From Paenibacillus arenosi (lineage in GTDB: Bacteria > Bacillota > Bacilli > Paenibacillales > Paenibacillaceae): a stretch of 64,000 nucleotides of DNA. This document shows positions 39,676-49,386 of the stretch, piece after piece. The first letter of the stretch is position 1. The number at the start of each line of letters is the position of its first letter. Both the position numbers and the translations under genes were made by a program. Under the pieces are notes generated by a model, which worked only from the letters and a program-made list of their open reading frames with translations, had not been told where the DNA came from and did no database searches. Location: the NCBI RefSeq assembly GCF_014841135.1, contig NZ_JACYTN010000001.1:372001-436000 (forward strand). The letters are read 5' to 3'.

Positions 39676-39854
39676 GAACGCTATTAACGCTATTTTAGTA
39701 AATTCGTGCGTTCTCTGATTTTAACGGTCATGGGAGCGCTTATTTTTACGATTTTGGTGATTTTAATTGATTTTCTGATTAATAAGCTCTCTGGCAATCG
39801 TTACATTTTAAATGAAGGAAATTCAAGCTGATTAGCCTCTGTGGCAACCGTTAC
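39676..39854. repeat. Repeat-rich intergenic stretch
   Basis: It contains an inverted pair GAACGC (39676-39681) / GCGTTC (39708-39713) and a 21-base direct repeat 50 bases apart (ending CTCTCTGGCAATCGTTAC at 39804 and CTCTGTGGCAACCGTTAC at 39854; 17 of 21 identical). No gene is evident. It has the look of a degenerate dispersed intergenic repeat. Confidence 0.4.
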
Positions 39855-39935
39855 GGTCATTTCATACAGTTAGCCTTTACGACGATCGACAGTTTGATTG
39901 ATATCACTAATAAAATGAAGCGGGAGTGCTACGGA

Positions 39936-40373
39936 ATGGATGTTATTGAAATCGGTATGCTCGTAATTGTAGGGAGTGTAATCTCCTTACTCTTTTTTAG
40001 AATCATTTTTAGAATGATATGTGTTAGAAGTGAACATAGAGACGGGCAATATATATTAACGAGTTACCTATCTAATTTTTACGGTGTATCCTCCAAGGGT
40101 ATGAAGCAGGTAAGAGGAAATGGCTTGCTATATTTAGCAAGGACGGCCATTTGTTACGAGATGTACGTTCCCAAAAAACGTTTAGAAATACCGCTTAATA
40201 AAATCGTCCATATCGGTACTACCAATCGTCATTTAGGCAAAATTGGATGTAAACTTTTGAAAGTTACATTTAAGACAGAACAGGGTGAGGAGACAGCTGC
40301 TTGGTCAGTAAATGATGCAGAGCATTGGATTCAAGAAATTAACATGTTGAGGCAGCAACTTAGTTCAAAATAA
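39936..40373 (+). CDS. Membrane-anchored PH-like protein, unknown
   Basis: A 145-residue protein with one N-terminal membrane helix (IEIGMLVIVGSVISLLFFRI) and a C-terminal beta domain (about residues 45-140). That domain contains GNGLLYLARTAICYEMYVPK, LEIPLNKIVHIGT and LKVTFKTEQGEETAAWSV, followed by helix AEHWIQEIN, the strand-strand-helix order of a bacterial PH/GRAM-like domain. GGGAG lies 9 bases before ATG 39936; the TTG at 39894 has no ribosome site. No function is known. It is separated from neighbours by repeats and a terminator. Confidence 0.6.
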   Translation: MDVIEIGMLVIVGSVISLLFFRIIFRMICVRSEHRDGQYILTSYLSNFYGVSSKGMKQVRGNGLLYLARTAICYEMYVPKKRLEIPLNKIVHIGTTNRHLGKIGCKLLKVTFKTEQGEETAAWSVNDAEHWIQEINMLRQQLSSK

Positions 40374-40547
40374 AAGCGCAGATGTTCGCTGTTGGCGGGA
40401 CTCTCTGTACAATATGAGTTTACGCTCATAAAATGACTCAGCTTTATTTCAACGTTTAACTGTAGCGCCGTCACTTGTGAATAGGAACTCGCGTACATGT
40501 CTCAACTAGCACGCAGTCTCCTATGCGTCAGCATATTTAGGACAATG

Positions 40548-40576
40548 AGGTCTAGCAGATTGCTAGACCTTTTTCT
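40548..40576 (+). terminator. Rho-independent terminator
   Basis: Perfect 10-bp stem AGGTCTAGCA (40548-40557) / TGCTAGACCT (40561-40570) with a 3-base loop and a TTTTT tail. It lies 175 bases after the PH-like gene; nothing else was recognised in 40374-40690. Confidence 0.85.
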
Positions 40577-40705
40577 TCGTTGAAGTGCACTCTGTTAGGG
40601 CCAGCCCTACATGGAATAAGGGGCGAATTACTTAAAAGAGAAAGCTTTTTACAACAGTAAATGCTCTAATAGATTGAATATAAAAAAACTAGGAGGGAAA
40701 TGCAT

Positions 40706-41686
40706 ATGAAAACAGGAAAATGGTTGTTGGCAGTAGTAGTAGCGACAGGGGTGTTACTTAGTCCTTATTCCGAGGTAACAGCCGCGCAGGGTGTATCCAT
40801 ACAAGGTGTTGCGATTAAGAAGAGTGAGACGAAAAAGCTAGCTGATCTGGATGCAAAAATCGTAGAGGCAGCGAAGAAGAGCTTGCGACAATTGGCGGGC
40901 AAAGATGTGGAATTAATTGATTCCGTATCGATTTATGATAATAAAATTTTTATTCGTACTAAGGAAAAAGAAGACAAAGGTAATGTTGTTTTAGACCAAA
41001 AAACAGGTAAAGTATTATCAGCGTCTATCTATATAAGTAAAGATAAAGCAGATCCAAAGCTCATTGAGTTGGCGCTGAACAGTTTGAAGGAAGTAGACCC
41101 TGCACAAACGTTTGAGATTGAGAAAGTAATGAAAATGACAAGCTATGATGACAAATCTAGCGAGGTCGTATCTTCATCCGTACAAGGAAAAAACTTTGGG
41201 GTAACGATTTCTGGGGGAGAAGTAGAGTTTGCATCAGTAAGTTATCAAAAGTCCGAGTGGAATGCTGACATAAAGAAAAAAGGAGAGCGTGAATTTACAG
41301 CAGCGACAGGTCGAACAATGGAAGTATCAAGTATGGGGAGATATAAAGATAAGGGCAGGGACATGTGGTACGTTGTTGGTAAAAATGGTCAAAGCTCGAT
41401 TGATATAGGTTTCAAAACAGGTAAAGTATGGAGTGTTTCTGATTATCAAGCAACTGGAAAAACAGACAAGGTGGCGTTAACAGAGAAGAACGCGGTATCC
41501 TATGCATCAGCTTTTGCAAAGAAAGTGTTTAACATTGACCTAAAAGGGTACAAGGCCAAAAAAGTGCCGGACTTTCCAGTATACGAAATGACGAAAAAAG
41601 GTGCTCCGACGGTAGTGATTGATTTTAACTCCAATAAAATAGTTACATCAATGTCCATCAAGCCTGTAAATGGCATTCGAAATTAG
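40706..41686 (+). CDS. Secreted protein of unknown family, tandem paralogue A
   Basis: A 326-residue protein with a Sec signal peptide (KTGKWLLAVVVATGVLLSPY...EVTAA, cleavage about residue 27). The mature part has repeated alpha-beta segments that resemble PepSY modules: a helix (KIVEAAKKSLRQLAG), a strand, then a DxKTGKVxxxS motif (about residues 95-103, and again FKTGKVWSVSDYQ near 240). PepSY-type domains occur in protease propeptides and inhibitors, but the match is loose. It is Lys-rich throughout. AGGAGGG fits ATG 40706 (8 bases) rather than ATG 40700 (2 bases). The next gene is a close duplicate, including the ribosome site. Confidence 0.7.
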   Translation: MKTGKWLLAVVVATGVLLSPYSEVTAAQGVSIQGVAIKKSETKKLADLDAKIVEAAKKSLRQLAGKDVELIDSVSIYDNKIFIRTKEKEDKGNVVLDQKTGKVLSASIYISKDKADPKLIELALNSLKEVDPAQTFEIEKVMKMTSYDDKSSEVVSSSVQGKNFGVTISGGEVEFASVSYQKSEWNADIKKKGEREFTAATGRTMEVSSMGRYKDKGRDMWYVVGKNGQSSIDIGFKTGKVWSVSDYQATGKTDKVALTEKNAVSYASAFAKKVFNIDLKGYKAKKVPDFPVYEMTKKGAPTVVIDFNSNKIVTSMSIKPVNGIRN

Positions 41687-41706
41687 GTACTAAGGACATG
41701 CATGGA

Positions 41707-41731
41707 GGTCTGGCACTTTGCCAGGCCTTTT
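41707..41731 (+). terminator. Short terminator between the paralogues
   Basis: GGTCTGGC (41707-41714) / GCCAGGCC (41720-41727) with an ACTTT loop and TTTT. It is only 27 bases before the next start codon, so it may allow partial read-through into paralogue B. Confidence 0.7.
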
Positions 41732-41757
41732 CATAAAAAACTAGGAGGGAAATACAT

Positions 41758-42732
41758 ATGAAAACAGGACAATGGTTGTTGGCAGTAGTAATAGCGACAG
41801 GGGTGTTACTTACTCCTTATTCCGAGGTAACAGCCGCGCCGGGTGCAGCCATACAAGGTGTTGCGATGATGAAGTCGATAAAGCTAGCTGAAGTGGACAA
41901 AAAAATCGTAGAAGCAGCAAAAAAGAGCTTGAGCCAACTCGCAGGCAAAGATGTGGAACTTATTGATTCAGCATCTATTTATGATACTAGAGTATTTATT
42001 CGAACAAAGGAAAAAGAAGACGATGGTTATGCTGTGGTGGATAAAAAAACAGGAAAAGTATTATTTGTGTCTATTACTGTAAGTAAAGATAAAGCAGATC
42101 CTAAACAAGTTGAATTGGCGCTGAACACTTTAAAGGAAGTAGACCCTGCACAAACGTTTGAGGCTGAGAAAGTAATGAAAATGATAAGTTATGAGGACAA
42201 AGCTGGTGAGATCGCATCTGCATCCATACAAGGAAAACACTTCAACGTATTGCTTCATGGTGACAAAGTAGAATTTGCATCGGTAAGTTATCCCAAGTCT
42301 GAGTGGAATGCTGACATAAAGAAAAAAGCAGAGCATGAGTTTAAAGCTGCTATGGGTCGAACAAAGGAAGTGGCAAGTATGACGAGATATAAAGGTAAAG
42401 GTAAGGATGTATGGTCCGTTTTAGGTAAAAATGGTCAAACCTCTGTAGATATAGGTGCGGAAACGGGGAAAGTATGGAGAGTTTCTGATTATCAAGCAAC
42501 TGGAAAAACAGACAAGAAGGCGTTAACAGAGAAGAACGCAGTATCCTATGCGTCAGCTTTTGCGAAGAAAGTGTTTAATCTCGATCTTAAAGGATATACG
42601 GCTAAAAAAGTACCTGATTTTCCAGTATACGAAATGACGAAAAAAGGTTCTCCCATGGTAGAGGTTGATTTCAATTCCAATAAAATAGTTACATCGATGT
42701 CCATCAAGCCTGTAAATGGAATTCAAAATTAG
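41758..42732 (+). CDS. Secreted protein of unknown family, tandem paralogue B
   Basis: A 324-residue close relative of the preceding gene, similar over its full length (identical stretches such as KVPDFPVYEMTKKG, VSYASAFAKKVFN and SNKIVTSMSIKPVNGI). The signal peptide and the ribosome-site block (AACTAGGAGGGAAATACAT) are duplicated too. Main differences are short: one gap near residue 40, and GAETGKVWRVSDYQ for GFKTGKVWSVSDYQ. The pair arose by tandem duplication and has since diverged. Function is unknown; a secreted, Lys-rich, PepSY-like protein. A long hairpin follows at 42770. Confidence 0.7.
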   Translation: MKTGQWLLAVVIATGVLLTPYSEVTAAPGAAIQGVAMMKSIKLAEVDKKIVEAAKKSLSQLAGKDVELIDSASIYDTRVFIRTKEKEDDGYAVVDKKTGKVLFVSITVSKDKADPKQVELALNTLKEVDPAQTFEAEKVMKMISYEDKAGEIASASIQGKHFNVLLHGDKVEFASVSYPKSEWNADIKKKAEHEFKAAMGRTKEVASMTRYKGKGKDVWSVLGKNGQTSVDIGAETGKVWRVSDYQATGKTDKKALTEKNAVSYASAFAKKVFNLDLKGYTAKKVPDFPVYEMTKKGSPMVEVDFNSNKIVTSMSIKPVNGIQN

Positions 42733-42769
42733 GCACTAAGGTAGTAGCATTGTTAGGCCGACCAAGAAA

Positions 42770-42819
42770 GGCATACGATTTAGAGGTATCGCTAGCAGAA
42801 TACCTCTAGTTCGTATGCC
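42770..42819. terminator. Long hairpin between convergent genes
   Basis: GGCATACGA + AGAGGTAT pairs with ATACCTCT + TCGTATGCC (17 bp with a 3-base internal loop). No T-tract follows on either side, but it is placed between convergent genes and probably ends both transcripts. Confidence 0.55.
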
Positions 42820-42901
42820 CAATCCTATGTGTGTTGCTATGGAGCGCTACATGTTAGGTGTTAGCCTCAGCAGCCTCTGCGTAGCGACTAGCTTATTACA
42901 T

Positions 42902-45184
42902 TTACTCATATAAACGAATTTCCGCAAGCTGGAGTATTCCGCCACTGTTGTTGACTAGAGAAAATTTATAATATCGATAGGCAGTTGTATTGTTGATGTT
43001 ATACGTCTTTGTCTGGAGTCGACTAGTGAAGACTTCATTTGATCTCGTATCAAGGGCAGTCCAAGTTGTTCCGTCGTTTGAACCGGATAGGGTCCAGTTA
43101 CGTGGGTCTCTTTCCGGTACATCTTCGGCAGACGTGATCGCATACGATTGTACTGCATGTGCGTTAGACCCCTGGAATTGATATTGTATGGACGCTGTAC
43201 TGTCAAATACCAACCACTTCGACGCTTCATTATGATCAAAGGCATTTTCTTTGCTCTCACCTACAGGGCTATTCGTATTGCTGACCGTAACCGTTCCACC
43301 AACAGCAATGCCTCTAGGTTGCTGGCTTGCTTTGAAAAAAGCACTGTTGCTTAATGTAATTGCACTGATAGGATCCCATTCTGGAAGTTCATTATCTTTA
43401 AAAATATAACCGTCCCCATCTTTTAATACAAAGAATCGATGCAGCCAATCGTATCCGCGCCACATAATGGAGTTCGGTCCTCCCTCGTGCGGCAGACTGA
43501 AGGCATGTCCAAGTTCATGCAATGCAGCTCCATAACCAATTGAAATTGCTTTCTGCACCGTATTTGCAGGTTCTCCTACGAAGGCAGGATCGACTGCGCT
43601 CAAGTCTGCAAATTTGCTCTGTATCTCGGTTTCGTCATTTGGGAATAACCATGCAGTAGAACCGCCGAATACGCCGTAATTTCCTCCACCGAGTGCAGTG
43701 TGGGCATACATGTAATTCGCGGTAGCGTCATACTTTGTAAAGCCGATAAAGGCAAGATTTTTAGTGCCAGATTGCGGATGTTGCTGAGGAATGAGACTAG
43801 CCACTTCATGATAGAGATCGTCTTTCTTGTATGTCGTGTTGTAATAGTAGGAGGTTGGATGATTGCTCTTTAGTACATGTACATTGACCTTGCCAGTGGT
43901 ATTATTCAACTCCACATTGAACGTTTTGCGGCCGTAGCCATTATTGTTCATCGACTCTGCTGTGAAGGATTGGATTACTTTCATATAAGTGCTGAGTTTT
44001 GCTGCATAGTTCTGAGGATCGTTAGCTAATTTTGTTTGGTAATGCGTATTTCCGTCACTTGGGACATACCAGAAAATGCGGACAACTGCGTTGTTGGTTT
44101 GTGGTACATAGCTCAATTTTATAGCGGTCTGTTTTGTACCATTTTGGATAATTAAATTGTTTTCACCAGGAACCAGATCTACAAATACTTTGAACTTTCC
44201 TTGATGGACCTGCCCTTGCATCACTTTCGTGTTCCGATTGGAAGATGTGTTTGTTACTGTGATGGATGTTGCATTCGTATCGCTTACTAAACCTTGGAGC
44301 AAGGGCAAAGGATAGTCAATTGTCTCATTGTCGGCAAAGTTAGTCACTTCAATATCTGGTGCAGCGGCTGGATACAACTGTGTATGTGGGATGATGCTCT
44401 TCGGGGTAGATGGGCTGCTCCAAAATAACTTAGCTACAGCATTAGCGGAACGCTCATAATATTCCAGTTTGATCGCGTATTTTTGTCCTGCGCTGAGTGC
44501 TATCGTACCACTATGTTCTGTCGTATCGTGATCATTCCACTGATCGATAAGTAATTGATTATTAACCCATAATCGCACACCGTCGTTCGACGCGGTCGTA
44601 AACGTATACGTTTCGCTAAATTGGGCTTGAACTTCGCCTGTCCAGCGAACCGAGAACGTATCAACATCGATTAATGGACTAGGGGAATTTGCGCCCCAAT
44701 CAAAATTAATTGAAGAATCAAAGCGCTTAAACTTTAAGTTAGAAAAATCAATGTTGTTGTAATAATACCCTGTAAGCCCGCTACCATTTCCAATTGGTGC
44801 AGGTGCCGTACTGCTGTTCGTGACAGCTACCGTAATCGATTGGCTTGATGCCTGTCCATGGTTGTTATTAAGCTTGGCGGTATACTTATATGAGCCATTT
44901 GCCTTGCCACTGAAGATTTTCGTCGCTGTCTGATGGTTGGGACTGTTGTCTATCAATGTTTGTGTGTCGATTAGAACATCATTTTCGTACCATTCCAATG
45001 CTGTTCCGTTATGTCCCCAATGCATGTTCATCGTAATTGAATAGTTTCCATCACCATCCCAGTTGTCATGCGCTAGGGTTGGTGTTCCTGGCACCCCGTT
45101 GGCTGCAGATGTAGCGGTTAGCGGCATTAAGGTGAGGAGTAGCACGATTACGATACTTGCGGTTGTCCATTTTGTAGTCTTCAT
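42902..45184 (-). CDS. Secreted metzincin-like metalloprotease with PA14 and F5/8C domains
   Basis: A 760-residue secreted protein. A signal peptide (about 1-29, ending TATSAA) leads to an Ig-like domain of the chitinase-A N-terminal type (about 32-125, GNYSITMNMHWGHNGTALEW). A PA14 domain follows (about 133-272, LTGYYYNNIDF, ASNDGVRLWVNNQLLIDQW). A central protease domain (about 375-620) has HELGHAFSLPHE (His556, Glu557, His560, His566: HExxHxxxxxH) and a Met-turn-like NSIMWRGY. The C-terminal discoidin/F5-8C domain spans about 640-760. PA14 and F5/8C modules bind glycans, so it probably targets glycoproteins. Ser replaces the usual Gly of the metzincin motif. The start has AGAGGGACGC upstream. 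Confidence 0.85.
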   Translation of the reverse strand: MKTTKWTTASIVIVLLLTLMPLTATSAANGVPGTPTLAHDNWDGDGNYSITMNMHWGHNGTALEWYENDVLIDTQTLIDNSPNHQTATKIFSGKANGSYKYTAKLNNNHGQASSQSITVAVTNSSTAPAPIGNGSGLTGYYYNNIDFSNLKFKRFDSSINFDWGANSPSPLIDVDTFSVRWTGEVQAQFSETYTFTTASNDGVRLWVNNQLLIDQWNDHDTTEHSGTIALSAGQKYAIKLEYYERSANAVAKLFWSSPSTPKSIIPHTQLYPAAAPDIEVTNFADNETIDYPLPLLQGLVSDTNATSITVTNTSSNRNTKVMQGQVHQGKFKVFVDLVPGENNLIIQNGTKQTAIKLSYVPQTNNAVVRIFWYVPSDGNTHYQTKLANDPQNYAAKLSTYMKVIQSFTAESMNNNGYGRKTFNVELNNTTGKVNVHVLKSNHPTSYYYNTTYKKDDLYHEVASLIPQQHPQSGTKNLAFIGFTKYDATANYMYAHTALGGGNYGVFGGSTAWLFPNDETEIQSKFADLSAVDPAFVGEPANTVQKAISIGYGAALHELGHAFSLPHEGGPNSIMWRGYDWLHRFFVLKDGDGYIFKDNELPEWDPISAITLSNSAFFKASQQPRGIAVGGTVTVSNTNSPVGESKENAFDHNEASKWLVFDSTASIQYQFQGSNAHAVQSYAITSAEDVPERDPRNWTLSGSNDGTTWTALDTRSNEVFTSRLQTKTYNINNTTAYRYYKFSLVNNSGGILQLAEIRLYE

Positions 45185-45257
45185 TTTGCGTCCCTCTCTC
45201 TATTTATCTTTTGTGAGATCCTAACAGAACGTATTCCGCTTTTAACACTGACCTTAG

Positions 45258-45302
45258 CAAGATTTGTGGAGGATGGCTAGCACATGTCTTCACAAATGCT
45301 TG
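45258..45302. other. Imperfect hairpin upstream of the protease gene
   Basis: CAAGATTTGTGGAGGAT (45258-45274) pairs with GTCTTCACAAATGCTTG (45286-45302) with one bulge and G-T pairs; the loop contains the palindrome GCTAGC. It lies 74-118 bases before the protease start on the minus strand and may be part of its control region. In 45303-45560 no gene was seen. Confidence 0.4.
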
Positions 45303-45565
45303 TCTGATCAAGTGAATGGAAGTTTGTTCCTGTAAAGTCTAGTCTTAATTTTATGGTTATGCAATAGAATGTAGGGGTAATTATTTCGTCCTTCTGCGGT
45401 AATATATTCGTTGATTTGCATGGTGATCCGGCTTCAGCGAGCTTACAAAACTTTTGTTGTGTGAGAACTAGGAAGAAAGGAAAATTTTACTTATTCCTAC
45501 ATGAATAGAAAATCAATTTGTACTTGTACGTATAATTTTGAGCGAATCGGCAATCCTTAAATTAT

Positions 45566-45687
45566 CGACATCATCGAATGTCGTAGACAACCGCGGAGAA
45601 GACTTACGTTTCCCCATAAGCTCTTCGTCCGGTTTCTCCTCTCCCATGAAAAGGGGCTCTCGAAAGAGGGCCCCGATTTATTTTTTA
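45566..45687 (+). ncRNA. Structured RNA region ending in a terminator
   Basis: Three hairpins in series: CGACAT/ATGTCG (45566-45583); CGGAGAAGA with TCTTCGTCCG (45594-45631), extended by TTA/TAA; and GGGGCTCT-CGAAAG-AGGGCCCC (45653-45673), followed by GATTTATTTTTT. No gene precedes it on the plus strand, so the terminator must end either a small RNA or the leader of the oxidoreductase gene at 45901. TATAAT at about 45529 is a possible -10 without a good -35. It matches no RNA class I know. Confidence 0.5.
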
Positions 45688-45900
45688 AGCCCTACCTAGC
45701 GATAGTAATGTTCGTTAGCGGGGATGTCTAAGATATCCTCGTTCTCACAAGTCACGAGTCCAATAGTAAACCCATTTGATTCATACCATGTACCTATAAA
45801 TTTTAAAGAGCGCGGAACTGTTTGGGACTTTCTTGAATGGATCTTCCTTCATCGAAGCATCTTAATACGTAGGGAACTGACTAAGAAGGAGGTCGCACAC

Positions 45901-46494
45901 ATGACAAATGTGTTAGTCATTAGCGCACACCCCAATTCTGACAGCTTCAATCACGGTGTTTTGGATGAAGCAGTATCTGAATTGCAATCACTCGGACATG
46001 AAATTCAGATCCGTGATCTATATAGTTTGCAGTTTGATCCAGTCATGACAGTTGAGGATTTGGCCAATTCGAAAGAAGGAACGGCACGAGGGGATGTACT
46101 GGCGGAACAAGAGTTGGTGCAATGGGCAGACATGTTAATTGTAATTTATCCTTTATGGTGGGCAGGTCTTCCTGCGCTGTTAAAAGGATATATTGATCGT
46201 GTATTTGCTTATGGATTTGCATATGCGATGAATGACAATGGGTTGCAGAAGCTGTTAACAGGCAAGAAGGCGCTGTTGATTACGACGATGGGCAATAGTG
46301 AAGCACATTACCGCCAAGTAGGCATGTTTGAAGCTTTGCAAAAGACGATTGATGAAGGAATATTTGACTTCGTGGGCATTCAGGTGCTTGAACATCGTTA
46401 TTTTGAATCTGTACCAACTGTAGATGATACCACGAGAGCAAATATGTTGGAACATGTGAAGGAATTGATTAGAACCCATTTATTCAAGAGCTGA
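45901..46494 (+). CDS. NAD(P)H oxidoreductase, flavodoxin-like fold
   Basis: A 197-residue FMN- or FAD-dependent quinone reductase of the KefF/YwrO/MdaB group. The phosphate-binding loop is ISAHPNSDSFNHG (about residues 7-19). The FMN-contact motif is YPLWWAGLPALLKGYIDRVF (about residues 80-99), and a later TTMGNSEAHY segment contacts the isoalloxazine ring. It gives two-electron reduction of quinones or electrophiles. ATG 45901 has AAGGAGG 8 bases before it. The frame is open 59 codons further upstream (to 45724), but that part lacks a ribosome site and family similarity. A 214-base leader and an upstream terminator hairpin suggest regulated expression. Confidence 0.88.
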   Translation: MTNVLVISAHPNSDSFNHGVLDEAVSELQSLGHEIQIRDLYSLQFDPVMTVEDLANSKEGTARGDVLAEQELVQWADMLIVIYPLWWAGLPALLKGYIDRVFAYGFAYAMNDNGLQKLLTGKKALLITTMGNSEAHYRQVGMFEALQKTIDEGIFDFVGIQVLEHRYFESVPTVDDTTRANMLEHVKELIRTHLFKS

Positions 46495-46533
46495 TTCAAG
46501 TGGTTGTATATGAAGTGAATGCTGAAGTTTAAC

Positions 46534-46566
46534 AAAGTACCTTTTCCTCAGGAGAAGGTACTTTAT
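46534..46566 (+). terminator. Rho-independent terminator
   Basis: AAAGTACCTT / AAGGTACTTT with an inner TCCT/AGGA, then a short AT-rich tail (ATTGC). Confidence 0.65.
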
Positions 46567-46715
46567 TGCATGAAAGGGGAAGGTTGAACAAGCTGCACTT
46601 CTTTCACTCTATCATTGAATATGTTACGATTAACGTCGAATACTGGAGGATAAACTCCTATTCTTTTGCGATGCAACGAAGTGATACATGATAAACGTAC
46701 AGGCAAGGTGATAAG

Positions 46716-47806
<1,091 letters not shown>

Positions 47807-47842
47807 TTTATCATTTTGAATTTTAAGTAATTTACCCGAATT

Positions 47843-49267
47843 TTATTGTTTCTTTGGTACAGTTATATATATCCAGCAGCTGAGAACGGTCAGTATAAGT
47901 AAGCCCGCACCTGCGAAGATTAGCAGTACAAATGGCTGAAGCCATACATAAAGGAATGACAGGTATTGTTCTGCTCCGTGTATTCCGTTTATATTGTTCC
48001 AAATCATGATCCAAAGAGATTCGATATTTCCTTCAAATAAGGATTGAAATAAAGTCATGGATGATTGATGACTGTGTGCTGTGATACCGATTCCAGATGG
48101 CAGAACAGATGCAGCATCTGCCCATACTGGAGCAACGGCAGCTGTGCTTCGAAACAGTGCGAGCAGCGGTTTCCAGCATACATAAGTAAAGATGAATGCG
48201 AGCGCGGCGTGAAGCAGTCTAGCAGCAAAGAAGCGCCAGTAACGCAAGTCCGTCTGCTTGATTAAGCTGTGTACTTGCAGATGTGAACTAATACCGCTCC
48301 ATGCTAAGACAGCGCTGACAAGGGCGGCTTGGAACTCTGGGGAGCTAAAAGAAGTTGAGCTAATCGTGAATGCTCCCAGATTGACTTCTAGTAGCCCATT
48401 CATAAGCAAATTGCCCAGTGTAGATGGGAGTGCAAGACGGGCGACTTGAATAAGGACAGAGAACATCATCATATAGCCGCCAATCATCATTAATGTCTGG
48501 ACAGCTGATGAGACAGCTTCGCCAAGCAGCCTGCCAATGGGCCTGCCATCCATTTGGCGGGCTTGTTCCATACTATTGAGTATTCGTTGTGGAAAAGATT
48601 GTTTAGGTGATTGAGCAACCACACGTTCAGTAAGATGAAGGTTTGATGTAGGATGTTGATCCGCTTCTACTGTTGTTGAACGAGATACATATTTGAAACT
48701 AGTTTTGGTGGGAACTTTTTTTCGACCATCAATGATGCGAAGGAAGACAGCTGTTAGCAATGCAGTTATCCAATGTATGCAAGCGAGTAATAGTCCAACA
48801 TCGGCTTGCTTCATAAAGCCTACACCTACGACAGCGACGAGAAAGACAGGATTACTTACATGGGCAAGGGCGAGCAGTCGCTCGCCTTCCATGCGGCTAA
48901 CACTCTGTTGTTGACGCAGGTTGGCAATGACTTCAGCTCCAGCTGGATATCCTGCTGTCCATCCTAGAGCCCATGCCCATCCACCGACCCCAGGAACGCG
49001 AATCAACAGCCGCATAATGGGTTCGAGCACAACACCTAACGCATGAACCCAGCCTAATGCTGATAGTAGATGAGACAAGACGAGAAATGGAAGTAGGGCT
49101 GGAAATATAATGCTCCACCATACTTGTAGACCTTGCAGTGAAGCTTGAAAAGCTGCTGTTGGGTACAGCATGATACTAACGACAAGCAGTACGACCGAGG
49201 CTCCGACAAAGAGCGTGTACAACGGGTGTTGAAAAGGAGAAGAGCGGAGTAAACGGACGGACCGCAT
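47843..49267 (-). CDS. ylbJ: Sporulation integral membrane protein YlbJ
   Basis: A 474-residue polytopic membrane protein of the YlbJ/SpoIIIAE-neighbouring nucleoside-transporter-like family, needed for spore cortex formation in B. subtilis. It has repeated gate-like segments (FPALLPFLVLSHLLSALGWV, GWAWALGWTAGYPAGAEVIA, LALAHVSNPVFLVAVVGVGF). A cytoplasmic loop (about residues 185-245) is polar and variable. The ATG at 49267 has AGAGGTG 6 bases before it; the ATG 11 codons upstream lacks one. It is convergent with coaD and divergent from sepM. The neighbouring patatin-like ylbK gene of B. subtilis is absent here. Confidence 0.93.
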   Translation of the reverse strand: MRSVRLLRSSPFQHPLYTLFVGASVVLLVVSIMLYPTAAFQASLQGLQVWWSIIFPALLPFLVLSHLLSALGWVHALGVVLEPIMRLLIRVPGVGGWAWALGWTAGYPAGAEVIANLRQQQSVSRMEGERLLALAHVSNPVFLVAVVGVGFMKQADVGLLLACIHWITALLTAVFLRIIDGRKKVPTKTSFKYVSRSTTVEADQHPTSNLHLTERVVAQSPKQSFPQRILNSMEQARQMDGRPIGRLLGEAVSSAVQTLMMIGGYMMMFSVLIQVARLALPSTLGNLLMNGLLEVNLGAFTISSTSFSSPEFQAALVSAVLAWSGISSHLQVHSLIKQTDLRYWRFFAARLLHAALAFIFTYVCWKPLLALFRSTAAVAPVWADAASVLPSGIGITAHSHQSSMTLFQSLFEGNIESLWIMIWNNINGIHGAEQYLSFLYVWLQPFVLLIFAGAGLLILTVLSCWIYITVPKKQ

Positions 49268-49386
49268 TGAATTCACCTCTTTGTTAAAGATTAAGGGCAA
49301 GACGTAAGTCTGTACGCAGCTGCATATATTTTCATATGTACGTGAAATGGACGGGCTTTAGACCATACAGAAGGAAGGTGAGTCTA

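Noticed and set aside
45724-45900. N-terminal extension of the NAD(P)H oxidoreductase
   Set aside because: The frame is open but has no ribosome site. The family starts at MTNVLVISAHP, which has AAGGAGG in front.
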